Assembly: GCF_000186865.1 (NCBI RefSeq)
Contig: NW_008705561.1
Span: 497,711-561,710 of the forward strand
Source: Aureococcus anophagefferens
Taxonomy: Eukaryota > Sar > Pelagophyceae > Pelagomonadales > Pelagomonadaceae
Length of the DNA stretch: 64,000 bases
Direction of reading: 5' to 3'
In this document: positions 55,678 through 64,000 of the stretch, piece after piece
Layout of the letters: every line of letters begins with the position of its first letter
Position numbering within the stretch: the first letter of the stretch is position 1
Notes under the pieces: generated by a model
The model's input: the letters and a program-made list of their open reading frames with translations, nothing else
Databases searched by the model: none
Told to the model about the DNA's origin: nothing
Program-made: the position numbers and the translations under genes

Positions 55678-58600
55678 CTAGGGCGCGACGGACGCGCCGA
55701 GCTCGATGAGCGCCTTCTTGAAGCGGCGCGCGGCGAGCTTGGGCATCTTGCACTCGGCGATGAGCTCCGCGGCGTCGTCGTCGGTCATCTCGACGAGGTC
55801 GTGGAGGTCCCCCGCGAGGTCGAGGAGCTGGGCCTCGTACTTGCCGAGGTTCTTGGCCGCGATCCAGGTCTCGAGCGTGTGGCCGCCCGCGGGCGTCGGC
55901 GGCGGCGGCGGGCCCGGCGTGTACGGCGTCTCCGGCGGCTCGCCGCCCGCGCTGAAGGGCGGCGCCGCCGGCGTCGCCGGCGGCGCGGGCGGTGGCGGCG
56001 TCGCCGCGAAGGCGAGGGCCTTCTTGCGGGGGGGCGGCGGCGACGCGGGCGCGACGTCCGACGACGGCCCGACGCCGGAGACGTCCTCGGTCTGCTCGGC
56101 GACGCGGCGGACCTTGAAGAGGGGCTTCGCGTTCTTGGAGCCCTGGCGCGCGAAGTTGGGCAGCGCGCCGCCCGAGTTCTGCTCGTCCATCTTCTGGAAG
56201 CGGCCGAGGAGCTTGTTGAAGCGCGCCTTCTCCTGCGCCTTCTTCCGCGCGATCTCGCGCTCGAGCAGCTCGCCGCACGCGTTGACGGCGTCGACGGCGC
56301 GCTGCGTCGACGCCTGGAGCACCTGGACGTCGGGGTAGGCGCAGGCGCCGCGCGCCGTCGCGATGGCCGCCTCGGCGAGCGCGGACGAGTCGGCCATGCG
56401 CGCCTCGAAGCCGGCGTCCTGCGCCTGGTACGCGATCTCCGCGAGGCACTTCTCGGACTCGTCGAGCGTCACGAGCGCGGCGACGCGCGCGGCCTCGCGC
56501 TGGGCCGTCGCCAGCGCCGCCTCGACGGCGCGCGTCGCGTCGGCGACGGCGGCCTTGCAGGGCTCCGGGTCCACGGCCTGGAGCGCCTTCTGCGCCGCGA
56601 AGATCGCGTCGCGCGCGCCGACGACGGCGTCGGACACGGTGCGGATGCCCGCGATGATGAAGACCTCGACCTGGATGGCGCCGAGGCGCTCGGACGCGAG
56701 GTCGAGGGACGCCTGGAACTCCGCGCGCGCCTCGTCCATGCGCCGCTTCTTCTCGAGGTACGCGGCCGCCGCGAGTTCGCCGTCGCGGACGACCTTGAGC
56801 GCGTCGTCGAGGCGCCGCCGGCGCTGCTCCGCGGACGTCTCCGCGGGCTGAGCGATCAAATTCGCCATGGAGGCCATGGTGCCCGCGCGCCGCAGCGTGT
56901 GCGGGCCCTGGGACGCGGACATGGCGAGCGTGCCCCGATCCCAGGAGTTCGCGACCGTGAGCAGCTCGACGCGGCACTCCGCGAGCGCCTTCTCCGCGCC
57001 CGCGGCGACGGCCAGTAAGGCCTTCGAGTCGGCAGGATCATAAAGCTCGTTGGCCGTCGTCTTGAGCGCGCCGCAGCGCTCGTTCGCGCCGTCGATCTCC
57101 GAGAGCAGCTCCGCGCGGATGCGGTACGCCTCCTCCTTCTGCTTCACCGCGGCCTCGACGACGGACGCGCAGCGGTCCGCGGCCGCGCGGAAGGCCGCGA
57201 TGGCCTCGGCCGCGGGCCCGGCCTTGCCCGCGCCGACGGCCGCGGCCGCGCCGTCGCCCGCGGCGGCCGCGGCCGCGAGCGCGTTGAGCACGTACTCGAC
57301 GGCCGCGACGCCCTTGATGGACGCCTCCGTCTTGGCGGAGGCGACGACGTGCTGGCAGCGCTTGAGCTTGCGCTGGAGGATGGACCCCTGGAGCTTGATC
57401 CACCAGCGCTGGAGCCGGCGCACGAAGGGGTAGAGCATCGCGTTCTTGATCGACTGCAGCTTGTAGAGCACCTCCGACTGCATGAAGAGCTTGGACACGC
57501 CCAACCGGTAGGCCGACGCCGGCACGGCCTCGGCGACGTGGGGGTGCTTCATCATCGCCGCGGCGAGGGCCTTGGGGTCCACGAGCGCCGCGCCGCGCGG
57601 CGTGAACGCGCGGAAGTCGCGGACGAACTCGCGGTAGAGCACGCGCGTCGGGAAGCCCGCGCGGCGCACCTCGAGCGCCGCCATGACGCCCGAGCACACG
57701 AGCTGGCGCAGCACCGACGGCTTGTCGAGCTTCGCCGGGAGCTTGTCCTCGTTGGTCTTGATGCACCGCACGAAGCGGGACGACGACTCGCGGAGCACGT
57801 TGACGAGCGCGTTGAGCTGGCCCAGGTACTTGTTCGCGACGGTCATCTTCGCCGCGGCCTCCGCCGCGGGCCGCGGCGGGAAGCACGCGGCGACGACGGG
57901 CGCCGACGAGCCGGCGAGGACGTCGTAGACGTGGCCGAACAGTGCGTCGCGGTTCTTGTCCACAAAGTTCGACACCGTGTAGACGATGGGCCCCGCGAAG
58001 TGGTGCACGAGGAAGTCCTCCTCGGACGTGCGCGTGCCGTCGTTGCGGCGCCACACGGACGCCGGCCCGCAGACCTCGAAGAAGGGCGACCCGCCGTGGG
58101 CCTTGTTGACCTTGGCCGCGAACTTGGCGCCGTCGGACGCCGCGTTGCCGCGGAGGCACTCGCCGTCGAGGAGCCGGAGGATGCCGTTGGGCCGCTTCGA
58201 CAGGAGCTCGATGCAGGGCGTGTTGTCCGGGAAGACGGTCTTGTCCCAGTCGATCTGCTCGCGCGTGTACTCGTCCTCCTCGGACTTGAAGATGATGTCG
58301 TTGAAGACCTTCTGGAGCATCTCGTTCGTCGTGTTGATGAAGACCTGCTCGAAGCCGTTGCTGTGCATGTCCTCGAAGCCGAAGATGTCGAGCACGCCGA
58401 TGAACTGCGTCTCCTTGCCGCCGGAGACGTCGAACGCCGCGTTCGCGCGACTGACGAGCCAGTCGAAGAGGCGGCTGAACGTCGCCTTGGCGAGCGCGTT
58501 GCGCAGGCCCGTGGCCGCGGCGACGTCGTTGAGCGACGTCACGGTCTCGCCGCCGTGGATCTCGCGCACGCGCACGACGAGGGCCGCGGCGAGCTTCGCC

Positions 58601-59854
58601 GCGTCGACGCCGAGGAGTTTGGCGGCCTGGGCTAAAGCTTCGTCGCCCGGCGCCACGGCGGACCCGTCGTCCGCGGCCTCGACGAAGGTCACGTCGCCGA
58701 GCCAGGCCACCGCCGCGGCGACGCGGAAGATGCGCTCGCGCTCGTCGGCCCGGACGCCGAGCGCGTCGAGCGCGGCCACGGTCGCCTGGAACTCCTCCGC
58801 GTCGTCGAGGTGGGCCACGTCCGCGCAGCCGCTCGAGTAGCCGTGGCTCGCCGGCTCGAGGGCCGCGCCCGCGAGGCCCATGCCCGCGGCGCCCTCCAAC
58901 AACCCCTTGGCCGCGCCGCGGCAGAGCTGGTAGAAGACGTGGTAGTTGCGCTCGCCCGGCGCCTGCTCGACGACGCGGACCTTCTCCAAGAGTAAATTCT
59001 CGATGTGGCCGCCGTTGATGACCGCGCTATTCATCGCGAAGTCGAAGCGCGTGAACTTGCCGAAGCGGCTCGAGTTGTCGTTGCGCAGCGTCTTCGCGTT
59101 GCCGAAGGCCTCGAGGAGCGGGTTCGACGCGACCATGCGCTCGGCGATCGTCGGGCCGCCGGCGCCCGGCTCCGCGCCGGACTCGCGGCGCGCGGACGTG
59201 CGCTTCGACGCCACGGAGAGGTAGTGCAACATCAACTTCGTCGTCTCCGTCTTGCCCGCGCCCGACTCGCCGCAGATGACGATGGCCTGGTTCTTGCGCG
59301 TCCGCTGGAGGCTCGTGAACGCGTCCTCGGCCTCCTGGTAGCAGTGCGGCGGCAACGCGCCGTAGGGCCTCCCGTGGTAGCGGCCGATGACGTCGTCGCC
59401 GTAGATGGGCAGCCACTTGAAGGGGTTCATGGCGATGAGGATGGGGCCCGTGTTCGTGTAGATGAGGTCCATGCGGAACCGGTGCTGGATGTTGTCGAGG
59501 ATCGCGGCCTCGTGCAGCGTGCTCAGGTTGTCCATGTTGTCGACGCCTACAAGCTTCGGGTGACGCGCGTTTTCTAGTCCAAGGGACGCGGGCCGACGCG
59601 CCGTTGTTCGACGTGAGGGGCACGCGCTGCAGCACGCGGCGCGGCGCCTCCTTCTGCTTCCGGCTCGGCGGCTTCAGCGGCAGCTCGAGGTCGACGTCGA
59701 AGTCGCGGCCGTCGTTCGACGCCGCCGTCACGCGGCCGCCGCCGACGGACGTGACCTTGGCCTCGATGTAGGCCTGCGCCGGATCCGACACCCAGCAGAG
59801 CCCGCCGACGTCCGACGAGCTCCAGTTCGTGCTGTGATTCATGTAGCCGGCCAT
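55678..59854 (-). CDS. Unconventional myosin with C-terminal SAM domain, two exons
   Basis: Exon 1 starts at 59854 (MAGYMNHSTNWSSSDVGGLC) with an SH3-like myosin front. The main exon begins near 59553 with LVGVDNMDNLSTLHEAAI; the acceptor after GAAG at 59554 fits and the donor is 59587 or 59623. The motor has P-loop GESGAGKTETTKLMLHYL, switch I NDNSSRFGKFTRFDF, switch II DIFGFEDMHSNGFEQVFINT and a converter with LFMQSEVLYKLQSI. A weak IQ-like neck (RRLQRWWIKLQ) and about 400 residues of Ala-rich coiled coil follow. The C-terminal 65 residues (LETWIAAKNLGKYEAQLLDL and on) match a SAM domain. It is an actin motor with a possible oligomerising tail. Confidence 0.88.
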
Positions 59855-60126
59855 AGTATCCGCTGCGAACGGCCGCGGAAAGCCGCCGGGCGCCTCCGAC
59901 CGACCGCAGGCGCGGCGCGGCGCGAGGCGCTGTCGGGCGACGAGGCGCGCTGAGACTGCGCGTCTACGGACGCCGGCCCGCGGCGACGGTCGCCGTGACC
60001 CGACAATGCAGTCGGTTGATCAAGGTTTCGAGCGCGGCGGCCGCCGGCAAGTCGGGCTCGAGCACCCGGGGAAACATGGCTGCAAGCGAGCTCCGGACAA
60101 AGGGATCGCCGCCAGCGCACCACATT

Positions 60127-60680
60127 ATGCCTCTGTCTCGCACCCTCGTTTGCGCCGCGCTCGTCGCGAGCGTCGCATCCTTCCAGCCGGTCGCGCGCCG
60201 CAGCCTCGCGCCGACGTCCACGGTGCGAAAAAACGCGCAGCGCCGACGCAAAACACGCATAAAATTGCCACAGGCCCGGCGCGCGCCGCCGTCGACGCCC
60301 GCGGCGCCCTCGAGCACGGCGCTGCACGCGGCACGATTCCCGCGTCGCCGCATCGTCTGCCGCGACGCGCATGACACCGCTCGCAGGTCATCCCCGGCGA
60401 CAGCGTCGTCGAGATGGTCACGCTCGGCGGCTTCATCAACTTCCTCGGCATCTACAACGCGCTCATCACGGGCCGCATCCTGCTCTCGTGGTTCCCCCAG
60501 GCCCAGGGCCAGCCCCTGCTCCAGCCCCTCTTCGTCGTCACGGACCCCTTCCTCAACCTCTTCCGCGGCCTCATCCCGCCGATCGGCGGCCTCGACCTGT
60601 CGATCCTGCCCGCGCTGCTCATCCTGTCGTCGCTGGGCAACGCCATCCCGGCCCTCGGCGCGGACCTCGGCCTCCTGTGA
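60127..60680 (+). CDS. Plastid YGGT-family membrane protein, two exons
   Basis: Exon 1 (60127-60222) encodes a signal peptide ending ASVASFQPVARRSLAPTST, with the ASF plastid motif. A 164-nt GT-AG intron (60223-60386, phase 0) leads to exon 2, VIPGDSVVEMVTLGGFINFL. The YGGT/YlmG core is clear: GRILLSWFPQ, FVVTDPFLNLFRGLIPPIGG and LDLSILPALLILS, with two membrane helices. Plant YlmG proteins distribute plastid nucleoids and affect thylakoids. Total length is about 129 residues. The intron end could be placed differently because the transit peptide is unconstrained. Confidence 0.8.
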
Positions 60681-61313
60681 GGCGGGTGCTCGGGCCGGTC
60701 GCGGACGGCGCCGCGGCGCGAGGCCGCGGCGCGAGGCCGCGCGCGGTTGTTAACGAATCGGACGAAGTCGGGCTGCGGGTGTTTTTGTGGGGACGGCGCG
60801 GTTGCTTCGGTGCAGAAGCGCCATGTGCGGTGTCGCGATCGCACTAGCAGGCTAGATTTAGTCCGCGTCGAACCTCGCGAAGCGTCCAGACTCTAGAGGG
60901 GCCCCTGCGCGACGGTGCGTGCCGCGGTCCCCGGCCACGTCCCCGGCCCGTGCCCGGGCCGTGCCCGGGGCCCCGTGCCGGGCCCGTGCCGGGCCTCCCC
61001 GGCCCGTGCCCGGCCCGTGCCCGGGGCCCGTGCCGAGTGCCGGGCCCGTGCCGGGCCGCGTGGCCCGTGCCCGGCCCGTGCCCGGGGGCCCGTGCCGAGT
61101 GCCGTGCCGCGTGCCGGGCCCGTGCCGGGCCGCGTGCCCGGAGCGCATTTACCGTGCCGGAACCCCCGTGCCCGCCGTCCCCGGCCCCCGTCCCGGGGCC
61201 GGACCGTCGTGCAGGGGCCCGTCTCTAGCGGCTCGCCGCCCGCTTGTGGCAGAATAAAAAGTTAGACGCAGGTCATCAACCCGCGGCAAACGGCGTCGTC
61301 GGTGTTCGCTACC
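60681..61313. other. Intergenic stretch dominated by a GC minisatellite
   Basis: Apart from the minisatellite at about 60930-61200 no gene is seen. The last 100 bases before 61314 are less GC-rich and may hold the promoter of the downstream gene. Confidence 0.55.
60930..61200. repeat. GTGCCCGG/GTGCCGGG minisatellite
   Basis: About 270 bases are irregular iterations of CCCGTGCCGGGC and CCGTGCCCGGGC with occasional CGTGCCGAGTGCCG. The units are partly self-complementary, so hairpins are likely. Six frames stay open only through Pro/Gly/Arg/Ala repeats. Confidence 0.85.
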
Positions 61314-64000
61314 ATGGCGGAGCCGCCGACGCCCGAGGGCCCCATGATCGTCGTCGCCCTGACGGAGTCGTCGACGGCCGACGACCTCTGGGTGGCGCTG
61401 AACTCGCCGCAGTGCGCCCGGGGCGACTGCTCCTGGCTCATCCTCGGCGTCCTGGGCAAGGGCGAGGCCTGCCTCGTGACGGCCGTCGGGGAGGCCGACG
61501 CGTCGCGGGCCGGTGCGCTCGCGGCCTGGCTCGCGCCGCGCCTCGTCGCCGCCGGCGCCGCCGCCGGCTGCCAGCCCTACGGCGCGCCGGCCGCGGCGGC
61601 GCCGCCGCGCGAGATGGCGCGCGTCGCGCCCGCGGACGCGTACCGGAACCGGAAGCGGCAGCAGCTCCAGGTCGAGGTGCCGCCGCCGCCGGAGGCGGAC
61701 GCGGCGGGCGCCGACGCGCTGTCGCCCGTGAGCCTGCGGTCCGTGGCCGCGTCGCCCGTGGGCAAAGTCGTCGACGAGGCCTTCGCCGAGCCGTCGTCGC
61801 CGCAGGACAGCGCGCTCCTGAGGCGGAAGAAGACGAGCCTCCAGTTCCCGACGGGGTCGCCCGCGGGCCCGCTGAGCCCCGTCGCGCGCTTCCTCGAGTG
61901 CCTCCAGGAGCCGAGCAGCCCGCGCGACGCCGCGCTGCTGCGGCGCAAGAGCGAGTTCCCCGGGGGCGACGCGGCCGCGCCGCCGCCGCCGCCCTTCGAG
62001 CCCATCCGGCCCGACGCGCCGAGCCCCGTGCCCTTCGACGGCGACTTCGGCGCGCCGTCGAGCCCCTTCGACGCCGCGCTGCTCAAGCGGCGCCGCGGCG
62101 CGCCGCCGCCGCCGGGCGCGCCGTCCCCCGAGCCGTACCGGGGCCGCGACGCGGGGCCGTCGAGCCCCTTCGACGCGGCGCTCCTCGAGCGGCGCCGCGG
62201 CGCGACCGCGGCGCCGGGGAGCCCGGCGGGCGAGCCGTCGAGCCCCTTCGACGCGGCGCTGCTGCGGCGCCGCGGCGCGCGCGCGAGGCTCCCGGACGCG
62301 GAGCCGCGCGCCGTGCCCGTGCTCGCCGCGCCGCCGCCGCCCCTGGCCGCGGAGACGCCGTCGCGCGCCGCCCACGAGACCATCCGCGCCGCCGCCGCGA
62401 CCGTCGCCGGCGAGCTCGCGGCCGTCGCGAGGCCGGAGCTCGCGGAGGCGGACGTGCTCGCGATGCTCGCGGGCGCGGGCGACGGCGCCGGGGCCGCGCC
62501 GGCGTCGCCCGGCGGCGACGACAAGATCGCGCGCATGGTCGCCGCGGCGCAGTCCCCCGTCGGCGACCTGCCCGATTCGCCCGCGGACTACGCCGAGGAG
62601 TGCGCCGACACCGCGAGCGACGAGTCCGACTACGTGCTCGTCGAGGCCGATTTGGACTACGTCGAGGACATCGAGAAGCCGCCGGACGCGGAGCAGCCCA
62701 CGGACTGGGAGGCCGTCGACGCGCGCGCGGCCTGCGTCGCCCGGGCCGTCGCCGTCGAGATCGAGGACGCCGAGGACGACCTGCTGGACGCCGCGGCGGC
62801 GACGAAGGCGGCGTCGGACGCCGCCGAGGACGCGGCCCGCGCCGTGAGCCTGGCGGACGCGGAGGACGTGCTCGTCGAGGCCTGCGAGGACACGAAGGCC
62901 GCGTCGGACGCGGCCGAGGCCGCGGCGGCGCGCGTCGCGCTCGAGGACGCGGAGGACGACGCCCTGGACGCCGCCAAGGCCGCCGTCGACGACGCGGACC
63001 GCGCCGCCGCGCTGGCGGCGGCGCGCGACGCCGCGCTGGCCGTGGCGCTCGAGGACGACGGCGACGCGATCCTCGACGCGGCCGCGGAGGCGAACGAGCC
63101 GCTCGACGCGGCCGCGCGGCCCTACTCGACCCTCGACGCGGCGGCGCCGGCCTTCGAGGCGACCATCCTCCGCGGCGTCGACGCGTCGCGCGTCCGCGCG
63201 CCCGACGCGCCGCCGTCGCCCGCGTCGCCGTCGACGCCGGGGTCGCCGCCGTTCTCGCCCGGCGGCGTCGCCGCCGTCGAGCGCGCGGCGACGGCGCGGG
63301 CCTGGGGCGCGTCCCTCGACGACGCCGCCGCCGGCGAGCGGCGCGCCCTCGAGGCGCGGCGCCGGGACGTGGAGGCTTTGGAGGCGGCCGTCGCGCTCGA
63401 GGACGCGATGGCGTCCGGCCGCGCGGAGACGCGGCGCGCGGTCGAGCTCGCGCTCCGCGACGCCAAGGGCGTCGCGCCGGCGCCCGCGGCCGACAGCCCC
63501 CGGGCCGCGGCGGCGCGCGCCCTCGTCGAGCCCGCGGCCGCCGCGGGCGCCGCGGCGCCGCGGGAACCCGCGGCGGCGGCGACGCCGCGGTCCGCGCTCG
63601 ACGCGTCGCTCGTCGCCATGCTCGCCGCGGACAGCGACCTGCACCTGAGCGACGCGCTGGCGCGGGCCTACGCGCCCGTCGTCGGCTCGTCGGCGGCGCC
63701 GGACCCGCGCGCGGCGTACCCGCCGCTCGCGGGCCTCGCGGCGCCGCGGCCCCGGGCGCCGCCGTCGCCGCGGCGCCGCGCGACGGCCCACGAGGCGGAC
63801 CTCGACGCGGGCAAGCGGCCCGAGAGCGCCGCGGCGAAGAAGCGCCGCGAGCGCAAGAAGAAGGCCTTCGAGGCGTCGCCCGACGGCTTGTGGGAGCGCG
63901 CGTGGCTCGCGTCCGACGGCGCGCCGGGCGCGGTCGCGTCCGTGGACCGGCCCTACCTGAGCGTGAGCCAGCTCACGCAGGAGTGCCTCGAGGCCGCGGG
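61314..64000 (+). CDS. Large unknown protein with five PSSPxDAALLxRR repeats, C-terminus cut
   Basis: The frame from ATG 61314 runs off the window after about 895 codons. It opens with a globular-looking 90 residues (MIVVALTESSTADDLWVALN). From about 160 to 330 five units of the motif PSSPxDAALLxRRK/R occur (EPSSPQDSALLRRKK, EPSSPRDAALLRRK, APSSPFDAALLKRRRG, GPSSPFDAALLERRRG, EPSSPFDAALLRRRG). An acidic region (DYVLVEADLDYVEDIEK) and a long Ala/Asp helical repeat area (DAEDDLLDAAAATKAASDAA and similar) follow. A basic KKRRERKKKAF near 842 may be a nuclear signal. No family is recognised. Confidence 0.65.
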   Translation, partial: MAEPPTPEGPMIVVALTESSTADDLWVALNSPQCARGDCSWLILGVLGKGEACLVTAVGEADASRAGALAAWLAPRLVAAGAAAGCQPYGAPAAAAPPREMARVAPADAYRNRKRQQLQVEVPPPPEADAAGADALSPVSLRSVAASPVGKVVDEAFAEPSSPQDSALLRRKKTSLQFPTGSPAGPLSPVARFLECLQEPSSPRDAALLRRKSEFPGGDAAAPPPPPFEPIRPDAPSPVPFDGDFGAPSSPFDAALLKRRRGAPPPPGAPSPEPYRGRDAGPSSPFDAALLERRRGATAAPGSPAGEPSSPFDAALLRRRGARARLPDAEPRAVPVLAAPPPPLAAETPSRAAHETIRAAAATVAGELAAVARPELAEADVLAMLAGAGDGAGAAPASPGGDDKIARMVAAAQSPVGDLPDSPADYAEECADTASDESDYVLVEADLDYVEDIEKPPDAEQPTDWEAVDARAACVARAVAVEIEDAEDDLLDAAAATKAASDAAEDAARAVSLADAEDVLVEACEDTKAASDAAEAAAARVALEDAEDDALDAAKAAVDDADRAAALAAARDAALAVALEDDGDAILDAAAEANEPLDAAARPYSTLDAAAPAFEATILRGVDASRVRAPDAPPSPASPSTPGSPPFSPGGVAAVERAATARAWGASLDDAAAGERRALEARRRDVEALEAAVALEDAMASGRAETRRAVELALRDAKGVAPAPAADSPRAAAARALVEPAAAAGAAAPREPAAAATPRSALDASLVAMLAADSDLHLSDALARAYAPVVGSSAAPDPRAAYPPLAGLAAPRPRAPPSPRRRATAHEADLDAGKRPESAAAKKRRERKKKAFEASPDGLWERAWLASDGAPGAVASVDRPYLSVSQLTQECLEAA

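Noticed and set aside
60930..61200. CRISPR-like or protein-coding repeat
   Set aside because: Units are irregular with no unique spacers, and this is a eukaryotic nuclear region; it is a minisatellite.
61149..63791. An 880-codon minus-strand open frame opposite the repeat-motif protein
   Set aside because: It is Arg/Gly/Val-rich with no domain and no consistent motif; the plus strand carries the PSSPxDAALL repeats.
1..64000. tRNA, rRNA or snRNA genes
   Set aside because: No T-loop GTTCRAATC pattern or conserved spliceosomal RNA block was noticed on either strand; a covariance-model scan would be needed to be sure.

Overview
The window is eukaryotic nuclear DNA from a very GC-rich, compact microalgal genome. 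The best fit is a heterokont alga with a complex plastid, most likely a pelagophyte of the Aureococcus type. Four lines of evidence support this. Several predicted proteins begin with a signal peptide followed by a phenylalanine-containing plastid cleavage motif (AFAP, AFVAP or ASFQP type). Genes are dense on both strands and carry few, very short GT-AG introns (46 to 164 nt). Two neighbouring genes carry related intron-borne elements that resemble introners. One gene uses an in-frame TGA exactly where a redox cysteine belongs. The species call is inference; no database search was possible. Many long open frames exist only because GC-rich codons avoid stops, and these antisense shadows are left out.

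Layout, left to right. 1-2840 is a partial CNG/EAG-type cation channel with an odd pore. 4100-9956 holds a plastid acylphosphatase-like protein, a TDP2-PNKP-phosphatase fusion, two small membrane proteins and a lysine-ketoglutarate reductase. 10836-17103 holds FIP1, a membrane protein with three cold-shock-like domains, a tiny tail-anchored protein, F-actin capping protein alpha and a SpoU methyltransferase. 17283-24551 holds a small two-exon gene, an unknown protein, a mitochondrial-carrier-family protein with a thylakoid-like leader, a KCTD-type BTB protein, a glycosyltransferase, a plastid membrane protein and a cyclophilin. 24847-35391 holds a SNF2 helicase broken by one in-frame TAA, a selenocysteine-type GILT thiol reductase with a SECIS-like hairpin, a MYND protein, a WW-DUF167 protein, an unknown protein with a repeated RRxS motif and a cytosolic-carboxypeptidase-like gene.

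35778-44791 holds a membrane protein ending in a La motif, an unknown acidic protein, a methyltransferase, an F-box/RING/Sel1 protein and about 2 kb without a confident gene. 44792-55537 holds a centrin-like protein, a sulfatase and SMC1 (divergent, both carrying the intron element), a Peptidase_G2-like membrane protein and an F-box-like gene. 55678-64000 holds a myosin with a C-terminal SAM domain, a plastid YGGT protein, a GC minisatellite and the start of a large protein with repeated PSSPxDAALL motifs.

These are ordinary, independently transcribed nuclear genes rather than an operon. Recurring themes are nucleic-acid end repair and chromosome structure (TDP2-PNKP, SNF2, SMC1), RNA processing (FIP1, SpoU, the cold-shock and La-motif proteins), cytoskeleton (capping protein, centrin, myosin) and plastid envelope or thylakoid proteins. 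The observations most worth following are the UGPC selenoprotein, the shared intron elements, the TDP2-PNKP fusion and the two membrane proteins with RNA-binding domains.
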